Shown piece by piece: positions 18,030-26,899 of a stretch of 64,000 nt of DNA (its first letter is position 1; each line of letters opens with the position of its first letter). Under the pieces are notes generated by a model, which was not told where the DNA came from, made no database searches, and was given only the letters and a program-made list of their open reading frames with translations. The stretch comes from Oleiagrimonas sp964608595 (lineage in GTDB: Bacteria > Pseudomonadota > Gammaproteobacteria > Xanthomonadales > Rhodanobacteraceae). The stretch lies in NCBI GenBank assembly GCA_964608595.1, contig CAZSOU010000004.1, positions 1-64,000 of the forward strand. Reading direction: 5' to 3'. A program made the position numbers and the translations under genes.

Positions 18030-19094
18030 ATGAAATTCGTCGACGAAGCCAGAATCCAAGTCAAAGCCGGCAACGGCGGCAATGGTTGCGCCAGCTTCCG
18101 GCGTGAAAAATACGTGCCCAAGGGCGGCCCGGATGGCGGCGACGGTGGCAGCGGCGGTTCGGTCTGGCTGGTGGCTGACGAAGGTCTCAACACCCTGATC
18201 GATTTTCGCCACCAGCGACATTTCAAAGCCGAGCGGGGTCAGGACGGCATGGGTAGCGACCGCTATGGCAAAGGCGGCGATGATCTGGTGGTGCGCGTAC
18301 CGATCGGCACCGTCATCACCAACGTGGACACTGGCGAAACCATTGGTGATCTGACCGTGCACGGCGAGCGTCTCAAGGTGGCGCAGGGCGGCAAGGGTGG
18401 CCTCGGCAATATCCACTTCAAAAGCTCGATCAACCGCGCGCCGCGCAAAGCCACGCCGGGTACGCCGGGCGATGAACGCGAGCTGCGGCTGGAACTGAAA
18501 CTGTTGGCCGATGTCGGTTTGCTGGGCTTCCCCAATGCCGGCAAATCCACCTTCATTCGCGCTGTCTCGGCGGCAACGCCGCGCGTGGCGGATTATCCAT
18601 TCACCACGTTGCACCCCAACCTGGGTGTCGTGCGCAGTGGTCCCGATTCCAGTTTCGTCATCGCCGACATTCCGGGTCTGATCGAGGGTGCGGCCGACGG
18701 CGCCGGCCTCGGTATCCAGTTCCTCAAACACGTCGCGCGCACCAGCTTGTTGCTGCACATGGTGGATGTCGCGCCGGTGGACGGAAGCGATCCGGTCGCA
18801 CAGGTCGAAGCCATCACGCGCGAACTGGCGCAATACGACGATGCGTTGCTGCAACGTCCACGCTGGCTGGTGCTCAACAAGTCGGACATGCTCGACAAGG
18901 AAACCCGGGACGATGTCGTGGCCGACATCCTGAAACGCCTGGACTGGCAAGCGCCGTGGTTTCTCATCTCGGCCGGTCTGCGCGAAGGCACGCGCGAGAT
19001 ATGCAACCAGGTGCAACGTTTCTTCGACGCCGAACGCCAACAACGCCGGGAAGCCGCCGAGCTGGCTCGTGATCCGCGTTTGCGCGACGACTGA
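18030..19094 (+). CDS. obgE: Obg-family GTPase ObgE/CgtA
   Basis: 354-residue essential GTPase acting in 50S maturation and stress signalling. The N-terminal glycine-rich Obg fold is clear (NGGNGCASFRREKYVPKGGP, about 15-34). The G domain follows with G1 GFPNAGKS (166-173), switch I ADYPFTTLHPN, G3 DIPGL (213-217) and G4 NKSD. The short C-terminus ends DPRLRDD with no Gram-positive TGS/OCT domain. The rplU-rpmA-obgE order is the common bacterial arrangement, although here a terminator and about 300 bases separate rpmA from obgE, so obgE probably has its own promoter. Secure call. Confidence 0.97.
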   Translation: MKFVDEARIQVKAGNGGNGCASFRREKYVPKGGPDGGDGGSGGSVWLVADEGLNTLIDFRHQRHFKAERGQDGMGSDRYGKGGDDLVVRVPIGTVITNVDTGETIGDLTVHGERLKVAQGGKGGLGNIHFKSSINRAPRKATPGTPGDERELRLELKLLADVGLLGFPNAGKSTFIRAVSAATPRVADYPFTTLHPNLGVVRSGPDSSFVIADIPGLIEGAADGAGLGIQFLKHVARTSLLLHMVDVAPVDGSDPVAQVEAITRELAQYDDALLQRPRWLVLNKSDMLDKETRDDVVADILKRLDWQAPWFLISAGLREGTREICNQVQRFFDAERQQRREAAELARDPRLRDD

Positions 19095-19163
19095 TTTCGT
19101 CGAAGACGATGACCGCCGGGTTGATTACCCCCGCGGACTGGCCTGAACAGCGACGGAGTCAGG

Positions 19164-20174
19164 TCACTGGTGGTAATAATCCTTGTACCACTGCACGAAC
19201 CGCGGGATACCTTCGTCCACCGACACGACGGGCTCGTAGCCGACGGCGGCGGAAAGCTCCGAGACATCGGCTTCGGTGTCGGGCACGTCGCCGGGTTGCA
19301 GCGGCAACAACTCCATGTTGGCTTTTTTGCCGAGGGACTGTTCCAGCACTTCGATATAGCGCATCAGTTCGATGGTTTGTTGCTGACCGATGTTGAAGAT
19401 GCGGTAGGGTGCGACGCCGCTGGAAGCGGGGTCGGGTGCGAGGCCGTTCCAGTCGGGATTTTTTGCGGGGACATGATCCAGCACCCGGATCACGCCTTCG
19501 ACGATGTCGTCGATGTAGGTGAAACTGCGGCGGTGGTGGCCGTGGTTGAAAACCTTGATCGGTTTGCCGGCCAGGATCGATTCGGTGAACAGGAACAACG
19601 CCATGTCCGGACGCCCCCACGGCCCGTAGACGGTGAAAAACCGCAGCCCGCTGCAGGGAATGTCGTACAAATGCGCATAGGCGTGCGCCATGGCTTCGTT
19701 GGCTTTCTTGCTTGCGGCATAGAGTGTCAACGGGTGTTCGGTCGGCTGGTGTTCGGAGAACGGCATTTTCCGGTCGGCACCGTAGATGGAGCTGGTGGAT
19801 GCAAACACCAGGTGCTCCACCTCATGTTGTCGGCAACCTTCGAGGATGTGCAGAAACCCGTTGACGTTGCTGGACACGTACACATGCGGGTTTTCCGCCG
19901 CGTAGCGTACGCCGGCCTGTGCGGCGAGATTGATGACCCGCTGCGGCCGGTGCGTCTTGAAGACATTCTCGATGGCCTCGCGATCGGCCAGATCCGCCGT
20001 GACGTGCGTGTAACCGGGGTTGTCCGCGAAGCGCGCCAACCGCGCTTTTTTCAGCTCGACATCGTAATAATCGTTGAGGTTGTCGATGCCGATGACTTCA
20101 TCACCGCGCGCCAGCAGTTTCATTGCCACGTGCGAGCCGATGAAACCGGCGGTTCCCGTTACCAGTACTTTCAT
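19164..20174 (-). CDS. NAD-dependent nucleotide-sugar 4-epimerase (UDP-glucuronate 4-epimerase type)
   Basis: 336-residue extended short-chain dehydrogenase. TGTAGFIGSH (6-15) binds NAD; the catalytic Tyr152/Lys156 are in YAASK, with the Ser in FASTSSIYG. The DNLNDYYDVELKKARL segment is characteristic of LpsL/Cap1J-like UDP-glucuronate 4-epimerases, which make UDP-galacturonate. It lies 18 bases after a UDP-sugar dehydrogenase gene on the same strand, so the pair probably oxidises a UDP-hexose(amine) to the uronic acid and then inverts C4. An N-acetylated uronic acid as substrate cannot be excluded, because the dehydrogenase is of the HexNAc type. It converges on obgE. Confidence 0.85.
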   Translation of the reverse strand: MKVLVTGTAGFIGSHVAMKLLARGDEVIGIDNLNDYYDVELKKARLARFADNPGYTHVTADLADREAIENVFKTHRPQRVINLAAQAGVRYAAENPHVYVSSNVNGFLHILEGCRQHEVEHLVFASTSSIYGADRKMPFSEHQPTEHPLTLYAASKKANEAMAHAYAHLYDIPCSGLRFFTVYGPWGRPDMALFLFTESILAGKPIKVFNHGHHRRSFTYIDDIVEGVIRVLDHVPAKNPDWNGLAPDPASSGVAPYRIFNIGQQQTIELMRYIEVLEQSLGKKANMELLPLQPGDVPDTEADVSELSAAVGYEPVVSVDEGIPRFVQWYKDYYHQ

Positions 20175-20192
20175 GCGGATATTCCCGATGGT

Positions 20193-21470
20193 TCACAGAC
20201 GGCCGTCGACGCGGTCGCCGGGCAGGACGCATTTGACGTCATACACCACCGACGTCGGCTTGCCCAACGCGCGCACGCCATCGATTCCCATGTCGACGAA
20301 TTGGCGATGGCCCACGGCCAGGATAATGGCATCATAACTGCCTCTCTCGGGTTCGGCCACGAGCGATACGGCATATTCGCGTTCGGCGGCCTCGGCATCG
20401 ACCCAGGGATCATGCACCTCGACATTCGTGTTGTATCCCTGCAGCGTGGCGATGATGTCCACCACGCGTGTATTGCGCAGATCCGGGCAGTTTTCCTTGA
20501 ATGCCAGGCCCAGCAGCAGAATGCGTGCGTTGACCGGATTGATGCCCTTGCGCACCATCAACTGGATCACTTCATGGGCGACGTAACGTCCCATGTCGTC
20601 ATTGGTGCGCCGACCGGCGAGAATCAGGTCGGGGTGATGTCCGACCTGCGCCGCCTTGTGGGTGAGGTAATACGGGTCGACGCTGATGCAGTGGCCGCCG
20701 ACCAGGCCGGGTCGAAACGGCAGGAAGTTCCATTTGGTGCCGGCCGCTTCGAGAACTTCCAGCGTGTCGATGCCGAGCTTGTTGAACAGCTTGGCCAGGT
20801 CGTTGATCAAGGCGATGTTGATGTCGCGCTGGGTGTTTTCGATGACCTTGGCCGCCTCGGCGACCTTGATGCACGACGCCTTGTGCGTGCCGGCCGTGAT
20901 CACCTGCTGGTAGAGGTGGTCGACGAACTCGGCGGTTTCGGGCGTGGAGCCGGACGTGACCTTGAGAATGTCGTTTACCCGGTGCTCCTTGTCGCCGGGG
21001 TTGATGCGTTCGGGGCTGTATCCGACCGTGAAATCCTTGTTGAACTCCAGCCCGGAAACGCGTTCCAGTTCGGGGACGCACACCTCTTCCGTCGCGCCGG
21101 GATAAACGGTTGATTCGTAGATCACCACGTCGCCTTTCCCGAGATGCGCGCCGATGGTCCGGCTGGCCTTGACCAGCGGCGTCAGGTCGGGGCGCTTGTG
21201 TTCATCGACGGGTGTCGGAACGGTGACGATGAACACGTTGCACGGATCCAGCGAGGCAGGGTCGGACGTGTAGACAAGATGCGTCGCCGACGCCAGTTCC
21301 TCGGCGGACGTTTCACGGGTGTGGTCGGTTCCGGCGTGCAGTTCGGCGACCCGCTCCTTGTTGATGTCGAATCCGGTCACGCCGAATTGCTTGCCGAATT
21401 CGACGGCCAGAGGCAGGCCGACGTATCCCAGGCCGACGACGGCCAATTTCATATCGTGGAGTGAGGGCAT
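20193..21470 (-). CDS. UDP-sugar 6-dehydrogenase, TviB/WbpO type
   Basis: 425-residue nucleotide-sugar dehydrogenase that oxidises C6 of a UDP-hexose to the carboxylate with two NAD+. The dinucleotide-binding start is AVVGLGYVGLPLAVEFGKQ (10-28). The catalytic Cys261 is in GGHCISVDPYYL. The segments YSPERINPGD and GLAFKENCPDLRNT match the Vi-antigen TviB/WbpO branch (UDP-GlcNAc or UDP-GalNAc dehydrogenase) better than plain UDP-glucose dehydrogenase. The ATG at 21470 has AAGGA seven bases upstream; longer in-frame starts add unrelated residues. It is followed by the epimerase. Role: uronic-acid precursor for the exopolysaccharide encoded next door. Confidence 0.88.
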   Translation of the reverse strand: MPSLHDMKLAVVGLGYVGLPLAVEFGKQFGVTGFDINKERVAELHAGTDHTRETSAEELASATHLVYTSDPASLDPCNVFIVTVPTPVDEHKRPDLTPLVKASRTIGAHLGKGDVVIYESTVYPGATEEVCVPELERVSGLEFNKDFTVGYSPERINPGDKEHRVNDILKVTSGSTPETAEFVDHLYQQVITAGTHKASCIKVAEAAKVIENTQRDINIALINDLAKLFNKLGIDTLEVLEAAGTKWNFLPFRPGLVGGHCISVDPYYLTHKAAQVGHHPDLILAGRRTNDDMGRYVAHEVIQLMVRKGINPVNARILLLGLAFKENCPDLRNTRVVDIIATLQGYNTNVEVHDPWVDAEAAEREYAVSLVAEPERGSYDAIILAVGHRQFVDMGIDGVRALGKPTSVVYDVKCVLPGDRVDGRL

Positions 21471-21602
21471 GAAAGGTTCCTTCGTGATGGACGAGCGATC
21501 GGAAATGCCGGCACCGTCTTTTTGCATCATGGCGCGGCGGCGACTCGAACGGCAAGCCACGCAGCGGATGGGCGTGACTTGCCGGATACAAGCGGGGTGC
21601 AT

Positions 21603-22040
21603 TCATCCGGGACGGATGTGGGGGAGCCAGCTCCGGACGGCACGGTCGATGGCGTCGTAGGCGCTCTCGAACGCGGCCCGCGACTGGCGAAACGGATCGG
21701 GAATGTCTTCCCGTTGCAGCCAGTGGTCGAGCAGGAAAATGCGATCGGCTGCATGTGGGGCGTGGCGTTTCAATGCATCGACTTGATCATGCTCCATGCA
21801 CACGATCAGGTCGGCCTGGCGAATCAACGCGTCGTACAACTGCCGTGCCACGTGGTGGTCGCCCTTCAGATCGTGAGCGGCGAGCACGTCAAGCGCATGC
21901 GAGGCCATCGGCTCGCCACTCCAGGCGGCCAGCCCGGCAGAGGACACCTTCACGTCTGGCAGGCAGTGGCGAAACAACACCTCAGCCATGGGACTGCGGC
22001 AAAGGTTGCCTACGCAAACGACCAGAATTCGCCGGATCAT
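21603..22040 (-). CDS. Low-molecular-weight protein tyrosine phosphatase (Wzb-like)
   Basis: 145 residues beginning MIRRILVVCVGNLCRSPMAE. Cys9 to Arg15 forms the CX5R phosphate loop, and the acid Asp115 is in IPDPF. Enzymes of this type dephosphorylate the tyrosine autokinase that controls polysaccharide chain length; such a kinase is encoded at 25964-26899, divergently transcribed. Its start codon shares one base with the stop codon of a 59-codon ORF upstream (TGATG), implying translational coupling. It is separated by 132 bases from the dehydrogenase. Cytoplasmic. A longer frame reaching 22268 exists but lacks similarity. Confidence 0.92.
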   Translation of the reverse strand: MIRRILVVCVGNLCRSPMAEVLFRHCLPDVKVSSAGLAAWSGEPMASHALDVLAAHDLKGDHHVARQLYDALIRQADLIVCMEHDQVDALKRHAPHAADRIFLLDHWLQREDIPDPFRQSRAAFESAYDAIDRAVRSWLPHIRPG

Positions 22041-22219
22041 CACAAGCCCCCCGAAGCCGTTTGCATCGGGAACAGTACCGGCCTCACACGCTGTTTGTGC
22101 CAGCCGGCGCCGGCGGTTGCGTCCGTCGGTGTCGGCATTTCGGTGCGGTGCAGGGCGCCGCCCGGCGCTCGCAACGCCATTTCCGAAGTGTTCAGAAACG
22201 CGTCGAGTGGCGTGGCCAT
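22040..22219 (-). CDS. Small hypothetical protein, 59 aa, coupled to the phosphatase gene
   Basis: Starts MATPLDAFLNTSEMAL and ends TASGGL. It has a good ribosome-binding site, GGGGGAG, eight bases before its ATG, and its stop overlaps the phosphatase start by one base (TGATG). No domain, membrane segment or signal peptide is recognisable. The strong start signal and exact coupling argue that it is translated; it may be a leader ORF or a small partner of the phosphatase. No function is assigned. Confidence 0.5.
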   Translation of the reverse strand: MATPLDAFLNTSEMALRAPGGALHRTEMPTPTDATAGAGWHKQRVRPVLFPMQTASGGL

Positions 22220-22273
22220 TGGCCTTTTCTCCCCCTGAAACTGTGAACTCACGCATATTGAATATCATAAAAC

Positions 22274-22301
22274 TTGAACTGCGTCACAATTTGAGTATTA
22301 T
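22274..22301 (+). promoter_or_regulatory. Sigma-70-type promoter of the exopolysaccharide operon
   Basis: TTGAAC (22274-22279), 16-base spacer, TATTAT (22296-22301), in a locally AT-rich patch 60 bases before the priming transferase ATG. No sigma-54 GG-N10-GC pair and no copy of the 17-bp PEP-CTERM motif is present here. Confidence 0.55.
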
Positions 22302-22361
22302 CAGTTGCCTCGCGCTCTCGTTTGGCTCCTTGCGAAACGAGTGGCAAAAGGGGGATTCCAA

Positions 22362-23762
22362 ATGTATCGATGGTTCCGACAACGGGCTTTTCAGTGGCAG
22401 ATCCTGCTGGTTCTGGTAGATGCGCTGCTGCTGCTGGGGTGCGTCTACGCGGCCGTGATGCTGCGTTATTGGGGCCATCCGCAGGTCCAGTCGAATTTCC
22501 TCGACGGCCTGAGCTGGCGCCCGTTGCCGATCGCCCTGGTCCTGGTGCTGGTCATGGTTGCGCTGGGCCTGTACCAGACCCATCTGCAGGCAAGCTGGTT
22601 CAGGAGACTGAATCGTCAGGTTGTCGCGTTCATGTTCAGCTGGGTCGTGCTGACGGTGTTGTATTACGCGATTCCGGTGGCCTATGTGGGACGGGGGGTA
22701 CTGGGCATCGCGCTTGCGCTCGGCTTCCTGGCCTTGATTTTCTGGCAAGTCGTTTTCCTGAGTTTTGTCGATGCCGAACGCTTCAAACGACGTGTCGTCG
22801 TGCTTGGTGCCGGTCACCGTGCCGCGGAAGTCAAGCGCAAACTTTGCGAAAAGATCGACCAGCGCGGTTTCAAGATTCTGGGCTATGTGCCGGTGGGGAA
22901 CGACCCGGTGGTGGTTCCGGCCGAAGCGGTTCTCGATCTGAGCGAATCGATGTCCGAATGGACGCGTCGCCTGGGTGTGGACGAGGTTGTCGTGGGCCCG
23001 GACGATCGGCGCGGGGCCTTGTCGTGCGATGCGCTCCTGATGTGTCGACAAAATGGTGTCGTGGTGACGGAGCTGGCGGCGTTTTTCGAACGCGAGGCGG
23101 GCACGATCACGATGAGCCTCGTCAGTCCGTCATGGTTGGCTTTTTCCGAAGGATTCAACATTTCGCGGCTGCAACGTGCCATCAAGCGCTGCTTCGATTT
23201 GCTGGTCGCGTCGCTCCTGTTGCTGTTGACGTGGCCCTTGATGCTGTTGACGGCGCTGGCCATCCGGCTTGAATCCGGTCCCGGCCAGCCGATTCTGTAT
23301 CGTCAGGAACGTGTCGGCGAAAACGGGCGAACCTTTTATCTGGTCAAGTTTCGCAGCATGCGCGTCGACGCCGAGAGTGGCGGCGTGGCGCGTTGGGCGA
23401 GCCAGAACGATGATCGCGTCACTCGCGTCGGCCGCTTTATCCGCAAGACGCGGATGGACGAGTTGCCGCAACTGTGGAACGTGTTGAGCGGGCACATGAG
23501 CATCATCGGTCCGCGTCCCGAGCGGCCTCAATTCGTCGACGACTTCAACACGCGCATCCGCTACTACTCGCTCAGACATTGCATGCGGCCGGGCCTGACC
23601 GGCTGGGCACAGCTGCGCTATCCCTACGGCTCCTCGTTCGAGGACGCCGAGGAAAAATTGAAGTTCGACCTGTTCTACGTGAAGAACCACGACTTGTTGT
23701 TCGACATGGCCATCCTGATCCAGACGGTCGAGGTGGTGTTGTTCGGACGCGGTGCGCGTTGA
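22362..23762 (+). CDS. Priming sugar transferase, PEP-CTERM/XrtA-associated (EpsB type)
   Basis: 466-residue polyisoprenyl-phosphate hexose-1-phosphate transferase that starts repeat-unit synthesis on undecaprenyl phosphate at the inner membrane. Four hydrophobic segments occupy about residues 12-140, then a nucleotide-binding-like region (RRVVVLGAGHRAAEV), then the bacterial sugar-transferase domain (PF02397) from about 274: a membrane helix, YRQERVGENGRTFYLVKFRSM, DELPQLWNVLSGHMSIIGPRPE and RPGLTGWAQL. The overall layout matches the exosortase-associated TIGR03013 group. AAGGGGGA lies before the ATG at 22362; an earlier in-frame start at 22305 lacks one. It is the first gene of the long plus-strand operon. 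Confidence 0.9.
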   Translation: MYRWFRQRAFQWQILLVLVDALLLLGCVYAAVMLRYWGHPQVQSNFLDGLSWRPLPIALVLVLVMVALGLYQTHLQASWFRRLNRQVVAFMFSWVVLTVLYYAIPVAYVGRGVLGIALALGFLALIFWQVVFLSFVDAERFKRRVVVLGAGHRAAEVKRKLCEKIDQRGFKILGYVPVGNDPVVVPAEAVLDLSESMSEWTRRLGVDEVVVGPDDRRGALSCDALLMCRQNGVVVTELAAFFEREAGTITMSLVSPSWLAFSEGFNISRLQRAIKRCFDLLVASLLLLLTWPLMLLTALAIRLESGPGQPILYRQERVGENGRTFYLVKFRSMRVDAESGGVARWASQNDDRVTRVGRFIRKTRMDELPQLWNVLSGHMSIIGPRPERPQFVDDFNTRIRYYSLRHCMRPGLTGWAQLRYPYGSSFEDAEEKLKFDLFYVKNHDLLFDMAILIQTVEVVLFGRGAR

Positions 23763-23781
23763 AATCGGAGAGGGCAAGACA

Positions 23782-24411
23782 ATGACATCACTATCGCGAA
23801 AGAACGTTCTCGGCTGGGTTGTCGTCGCCGTCGGCATGTTGCTCCTGAGCAGCTGCTCCACGGCGCCGACCGTCGACAGCATGGCGTCTTCACAGGCGCC
23901 GACGGCCGAACATTACATTATCGGTGCGGGCGACACGCTGGAGATTTTTGTCCGCGACAACCCCAAGTTGAGCACGACGGTTCCGGTACGCCCGGACGGA
24001 CGCATTTCCATTCCCCTGGTGCAATCGATCATGGCCGCGGGCAAAACGCCCGAACAATTGGCGGATGATCTGAACCAGTCGCTGAGCCAGTACATTCGCT
24101 CGCCACTGGTGACCGTCATCGTGAAGAACTTCGTCGGCGCCTACAGCCAGCAGGTGCGTGTGGTCGGGCAGGCCACCACGCCCAAGGCACTTTCGTATCG
24201 CAACGGCATGACCTTGCTCGACGTGATGATCGACGTCGGCGGTCTGACCAAGTTCGCTTCGGGCAACAACGCCAAGGTCGTGCGCCAGATGCCCGATGGC
24301 AGCAAACGGACCATACCGGTGCGACTCGCCGACCTGATGGATGGCGACGTCAAATACAACATCCGGATGCACCCGGGCGACATTTTGATCATTCCCGAGT
24401 CGCTGCTGTAA
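23782..24411 (+). CDS. Polysaccharide export lipoprotein (Wza-like, PEP-CTERM locus type)
   Basis: 209 residues. A lipoprotein signal ends in LLLSSC with the lipidated Cys at 25. The export domain follows with AEHYIIGAGDTLEIFVRDNP, RPDGRISIPLV and a SLBB-like part (VRVVGQATTPKALSYRNGMTL, GDILIIPESLL). It is shorter than Wza, as usual for the exosortase-locus subgroup (TIGR03027). It should form the periplasmic/outer-membrane part of the export channel together with the chain-length protein that follows. GGAGAGG precedes the ATG at 23782; the gap to the transferase is 19 bases. Confidence 0.9.
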   Translation: MTSLSRKNVLGWVVVAVGMLLLSSCSTAPTVDSMASSQAPTAEHYIIGAGDTLEIFVRDNPKLSTTVPVRPDGRISIPLVQSIMAAGKTPEQLADDLNQSLSQYIRSPLVTVIVKNFVGAYSQQVRVVGQATTPKALSYRNGMTLLDVMIDVGGLTKFASGNNAKVVRQMPDGSKRTIPVRLADLMDGDVKYNIRMHPGDILIIPESLL

Positions 24412-24458
24412 CGCGCGCCGCACGCCTGGCAGGCAACTCTGCACAAAGGACAACGATC

Positions 24459-25967
24459 ATGCAGAAGCAATCTATCGACTTTCATGAATTGTTTCAGCAC
24501 GTGCTGCTGGAGGCCCGTGCGGCATGGCGCTATCGATGGCACGCGTTGATTATTGCCTGGTGCGTGGTGATCGTGGGCGCGTTGCTGGTTTTCAGCTTGC
24601 CGGACAAGTATGAATCCAGCGCCGTGGTGTACGCCGATACCAACGCATTGACCAACCCGTTGCTGCACGGCATTTCGGTTCATCCGGATGTGCGCCAGCG
24701 GTTGCAGATCATCACCCAGACCCTGCTTGCCCGGCCCAATCTGGAAACCGTGGCGGACGAAACCGGTTTGTCGTTGCGGGCCACCAGTCCGGAAAGCAAG
24801 GACGAGTTGTTGAACCGGCTGGGGGTGAAAGTGCAGGTCAGGAACGCCGGTGTCCGCAATCTCTACGAGATCAGCTACACGGACGCCGATCCGAAGATGG
24901 CCAAAGCGGTGGTGCAGGCGTTCGTGCAGATCCTGATGAACAACACCCTGGGCGAAAACACGGCCTCCAATCACTCGGCGCGCGTTTTTCTGCAGCAGCA
25001 AGTCGACGCTTACAGCAACCGGTTGAACGAAGCGGACAAGAAACTCGCCACGTTCAGGCAGTCGCACATGGATTTTCTGCCCGGCAAGGATGGAAGCGGC
25101 AACTATTCCTCGCGGCTCGACGAGGCGCAGGATCGGTTGGCCAGCCTGCAAAGCCAATATGCGCGGGCGGGTACCGGGGGGGCGACCGTACGTCATCTGG
25201 CGGATCCACGCATCCAGGATATCGACAAGCAGATCGCGGCGTACAAGCAGAAGCTCAACAGCCTGCTTCTCAGCTACACCGAGCAATATCCCGGCGTTGT
25301 CTCGACCCGCCGGATGATCAAGGACCTCGAAGCGAGGCGCGAGAGTTATCTGGAGAATCCGCAGACCAGCACGGTAGTGACCCGCTCCGGCGGCAATCCA
25401 CGGGCGGCATTGGCTTCGCAGATCGCCGCCCAGAAGCAGCGTGTCGCCGAAATCAAGAGCAATGCCGACAAGGTCACCGCGAACCAGGTCACCCTGCAGC
25501 GGTTGACGCGCAATTACCAGACCACCAAGAACCAGTACGACGATCTGGTCATGCGCCTCAACAAGGCCAGGATGTCTCAGCAGGCGGTACAAAGCGGCAA
25601 CAACCTCAAGTTTCGCATCATCAGCCCGCCGATCGTGCCGCTGCTTCCGGTCGGGCCGCATCGCGGATTGCTGTTGCTGGTCGTGTTCGTGTTCGCCATC
25701 GGCATTGCGCTCGTGTTCGGCTTTTTCCTGCACAAGATCAAGCCGGTGTTCACCAGCCTCAAAAGCCTGCGTGACTTTGACGATTATCCGGTCATCGGCA
25801 CGTTCAGCCTGATGTCTTCGCACAAGCGCGAGGCAGGCAGACGACGCGAGGTGACGGGGTATTGCGTCGTGGTCGGGTTGCTGGCCGTGGTCGTGGCCGT
25901 GGCTTTTGCATACAACGGATATTTGTCACAAGTGCTTCGGCACGTGCTTGGCGGGGGGATGTCATGA
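24459..25967 (+). CDS. Polysaccharide chain-length determinant (Wzz/PCP type, XrtA locus)
   Basis: 502-residue polysaccharide co-polymerase of the TIGR03007 group. It has an N-terminal Wzz domain with a first membrane helix (about 27-46), a long periplasmic region rich in coiled coil (about 165-385), and a C-terminal helix after the proline-rich PPIVPLLPVGPHRG, plus another hydrophobic helix near the C-terminus. It sets chain length and links the inner-membrane machinery to the export lipoprotein. The cytoplasmic kinase is a separate protein; its gene overlaps this stop codon by four bases (ATGA), so translation is coupled. AAAGGA precedes the ATG. Confidence 0.92.
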   Translation: MQKQSIDFHELFQHVLLEARAAWRYRWHALIIAWCVVIVGALLVFSLPDKYESSAVVYADTNALTNPLLHGISVHPDVRQRLQIITQTLLARPNLETVADETGLSLRATSPESKDELLNRLGVKVQVRNAGVRNLYEISYTDADPKMAKAVVQAFVQILMNNTLGENTASNHSARVFLQQQVDAYSNRLNEADKKLATFRQSHMDFLPGKDGSGNYSSRLDEAQDRLASLQSQYARAGTGGATVRHLADPRIQDIDKQIAAYKQKLNSLLLSYTEQYPGVVSTRRMIKDLEARRESYLENPQTSTVVTRSGGNPRAALASQIAAQKQRVAEIKSNADKVTANQVTLQRLTRNYQTTKNQYDDLVMRLNKARMSQQAVQSGNNLKFRIISPPIVPLLPVGPHRGLLLLVVFVFAIGIALVFGFFLHKIKPVFTSLKSLRDFDDYPVIGTFSLMSSHKREAGRRREVTGYCVVVGLLAVVVAVAFAYNGYLSQVLRHVLGGGMS

Positions 25968-26899
25968 GCATTGTCGAGAAAGCGGCCGAACGGCTGAAAA
26001 ATCTTCAGGCCGATGCGCCGTCCGGCGCGTCGCCGGAAGGGCTGCCGCAGGATGAGCCGAAGGACGCATCGCCCGTCGCCACGACCATCGAGCGTTCCCG
26101 GGAAAAGATCACCGTGACGGAACCATCCGAGGAAACGCGCGAGCCGTGGCATGTGGATTTTGCCGCACTGCGCCGATCCGGATTGTTGCCGATGGAAAAG
26201 GAAGCGGAAAACCGGCTGGGTGACGAGTTGCGACGTGTGAAGCGGCCGATTCTGGACAATGCCGGATCGACGAGCGGGGCGCAATTTTATGCTCATGCCA
26301 ACCGTATTCTGGTGACCAGCGCCGTGCCCGGCGAGGGCAAGACCTTCACGGCCATGAATCTCGCCTTGAGCCTGGCTCGTGAACCGGATTTCGAAGTGTT
26401 GCTGGTCGACAGTGACATTCCCAAGGCCAACATCACCCGCGTGCTCGGCCTCGACAAGCACATCGGGCTCATGGATGTCCTGGTCGATGAAACCCACCAA
26501 CCGGTCGAAGCGATCGTCGACACCGATGTGCCGAGGCTCAAGGTGGTCCCCACCGGCAAGCGCCACGCGCTGACGGCCGAGTTGTTCCGCAGCCGCCGGA
26601 TGCAATACGTGCTCGAATCCCTGGGCGGCCGCAATCGGCAGCGTCTGGTGGTGTTCGATTCGTCGCCCCTGTTGGCGACCTCGGAATCGCAGGTCATCGC
26701 TTCGCACATGGGCCAGGTGGTCATGGTGGTGGCGGCCGGCAGAACGCGCCAGCAGGAGCTGAAGGTCGCGTTGCAAAGCGTGAACGAGTCTCAATATGTG
26801 GGGTTGGTCCTCAACAAGAGCCGCTTGCCGGCCAGCGAGAACCACTACTACAGCTATTACAGCAACTACTATTCCGCTGATCCGGATGAGGAGGCATGA
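25964..26899 (+). CDS. Tyrosine autokinase (BY-kinase) of the XrtA/PEP-CTERM locus
   Basis: 311-residue bacterial tyrosine kinase of the TIGR03018 group. A ~100-residue polar N-terminal region precedes Walker A SAVPGEGKT (119-127), Walker A' VLLVDSD (145-151) and Walker B VVFDSSPLL. The C-terminus has a tyrosine cluster (NHYYSYYSNYYS), the usual autophosphorylation tail. It energises and times polymerisation with the chain-length protein, whose gene overlaps it by four bases. The divergent phosphatase at 21603-22040 is the likely counterpart. Membrane-associated through its partner; no membrane helix of its own. Confidence 0.93.
   Translation: MSIVEKAAERLKNLQADAPSGASPEGLPQDEPKDASPVATTIERSREKITVTEPSEETREPWHVDFAALRRSGLLPMEKEAENRLGDELRRVKRPILDNAGSTSGAQFYAHANRILVTSAVPGEGKTFTAMNLALSLAREPDFEVLLVDSDIPKANITRVLGLDKHIGLMDVLVDETHQPVEAIVDTDVPRLKVVPTGKRHALTAELFRSRRMQYVLESLGGRNRQRLVVFDSSPLLATSESQVIASHMGQVVMVVAAGRTRQQELKVALQSVNESQYVGLVLNKSRLPASENHYYSYYSNYYSADPDEEA

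Noticed and set aside
19170..21113. 647-codon open frame on the plus strand
   Set aside because: It lies opposite the epimerase and dehydrogenase genes, both with clear catalytic motifs; its translation has no recognisable features.
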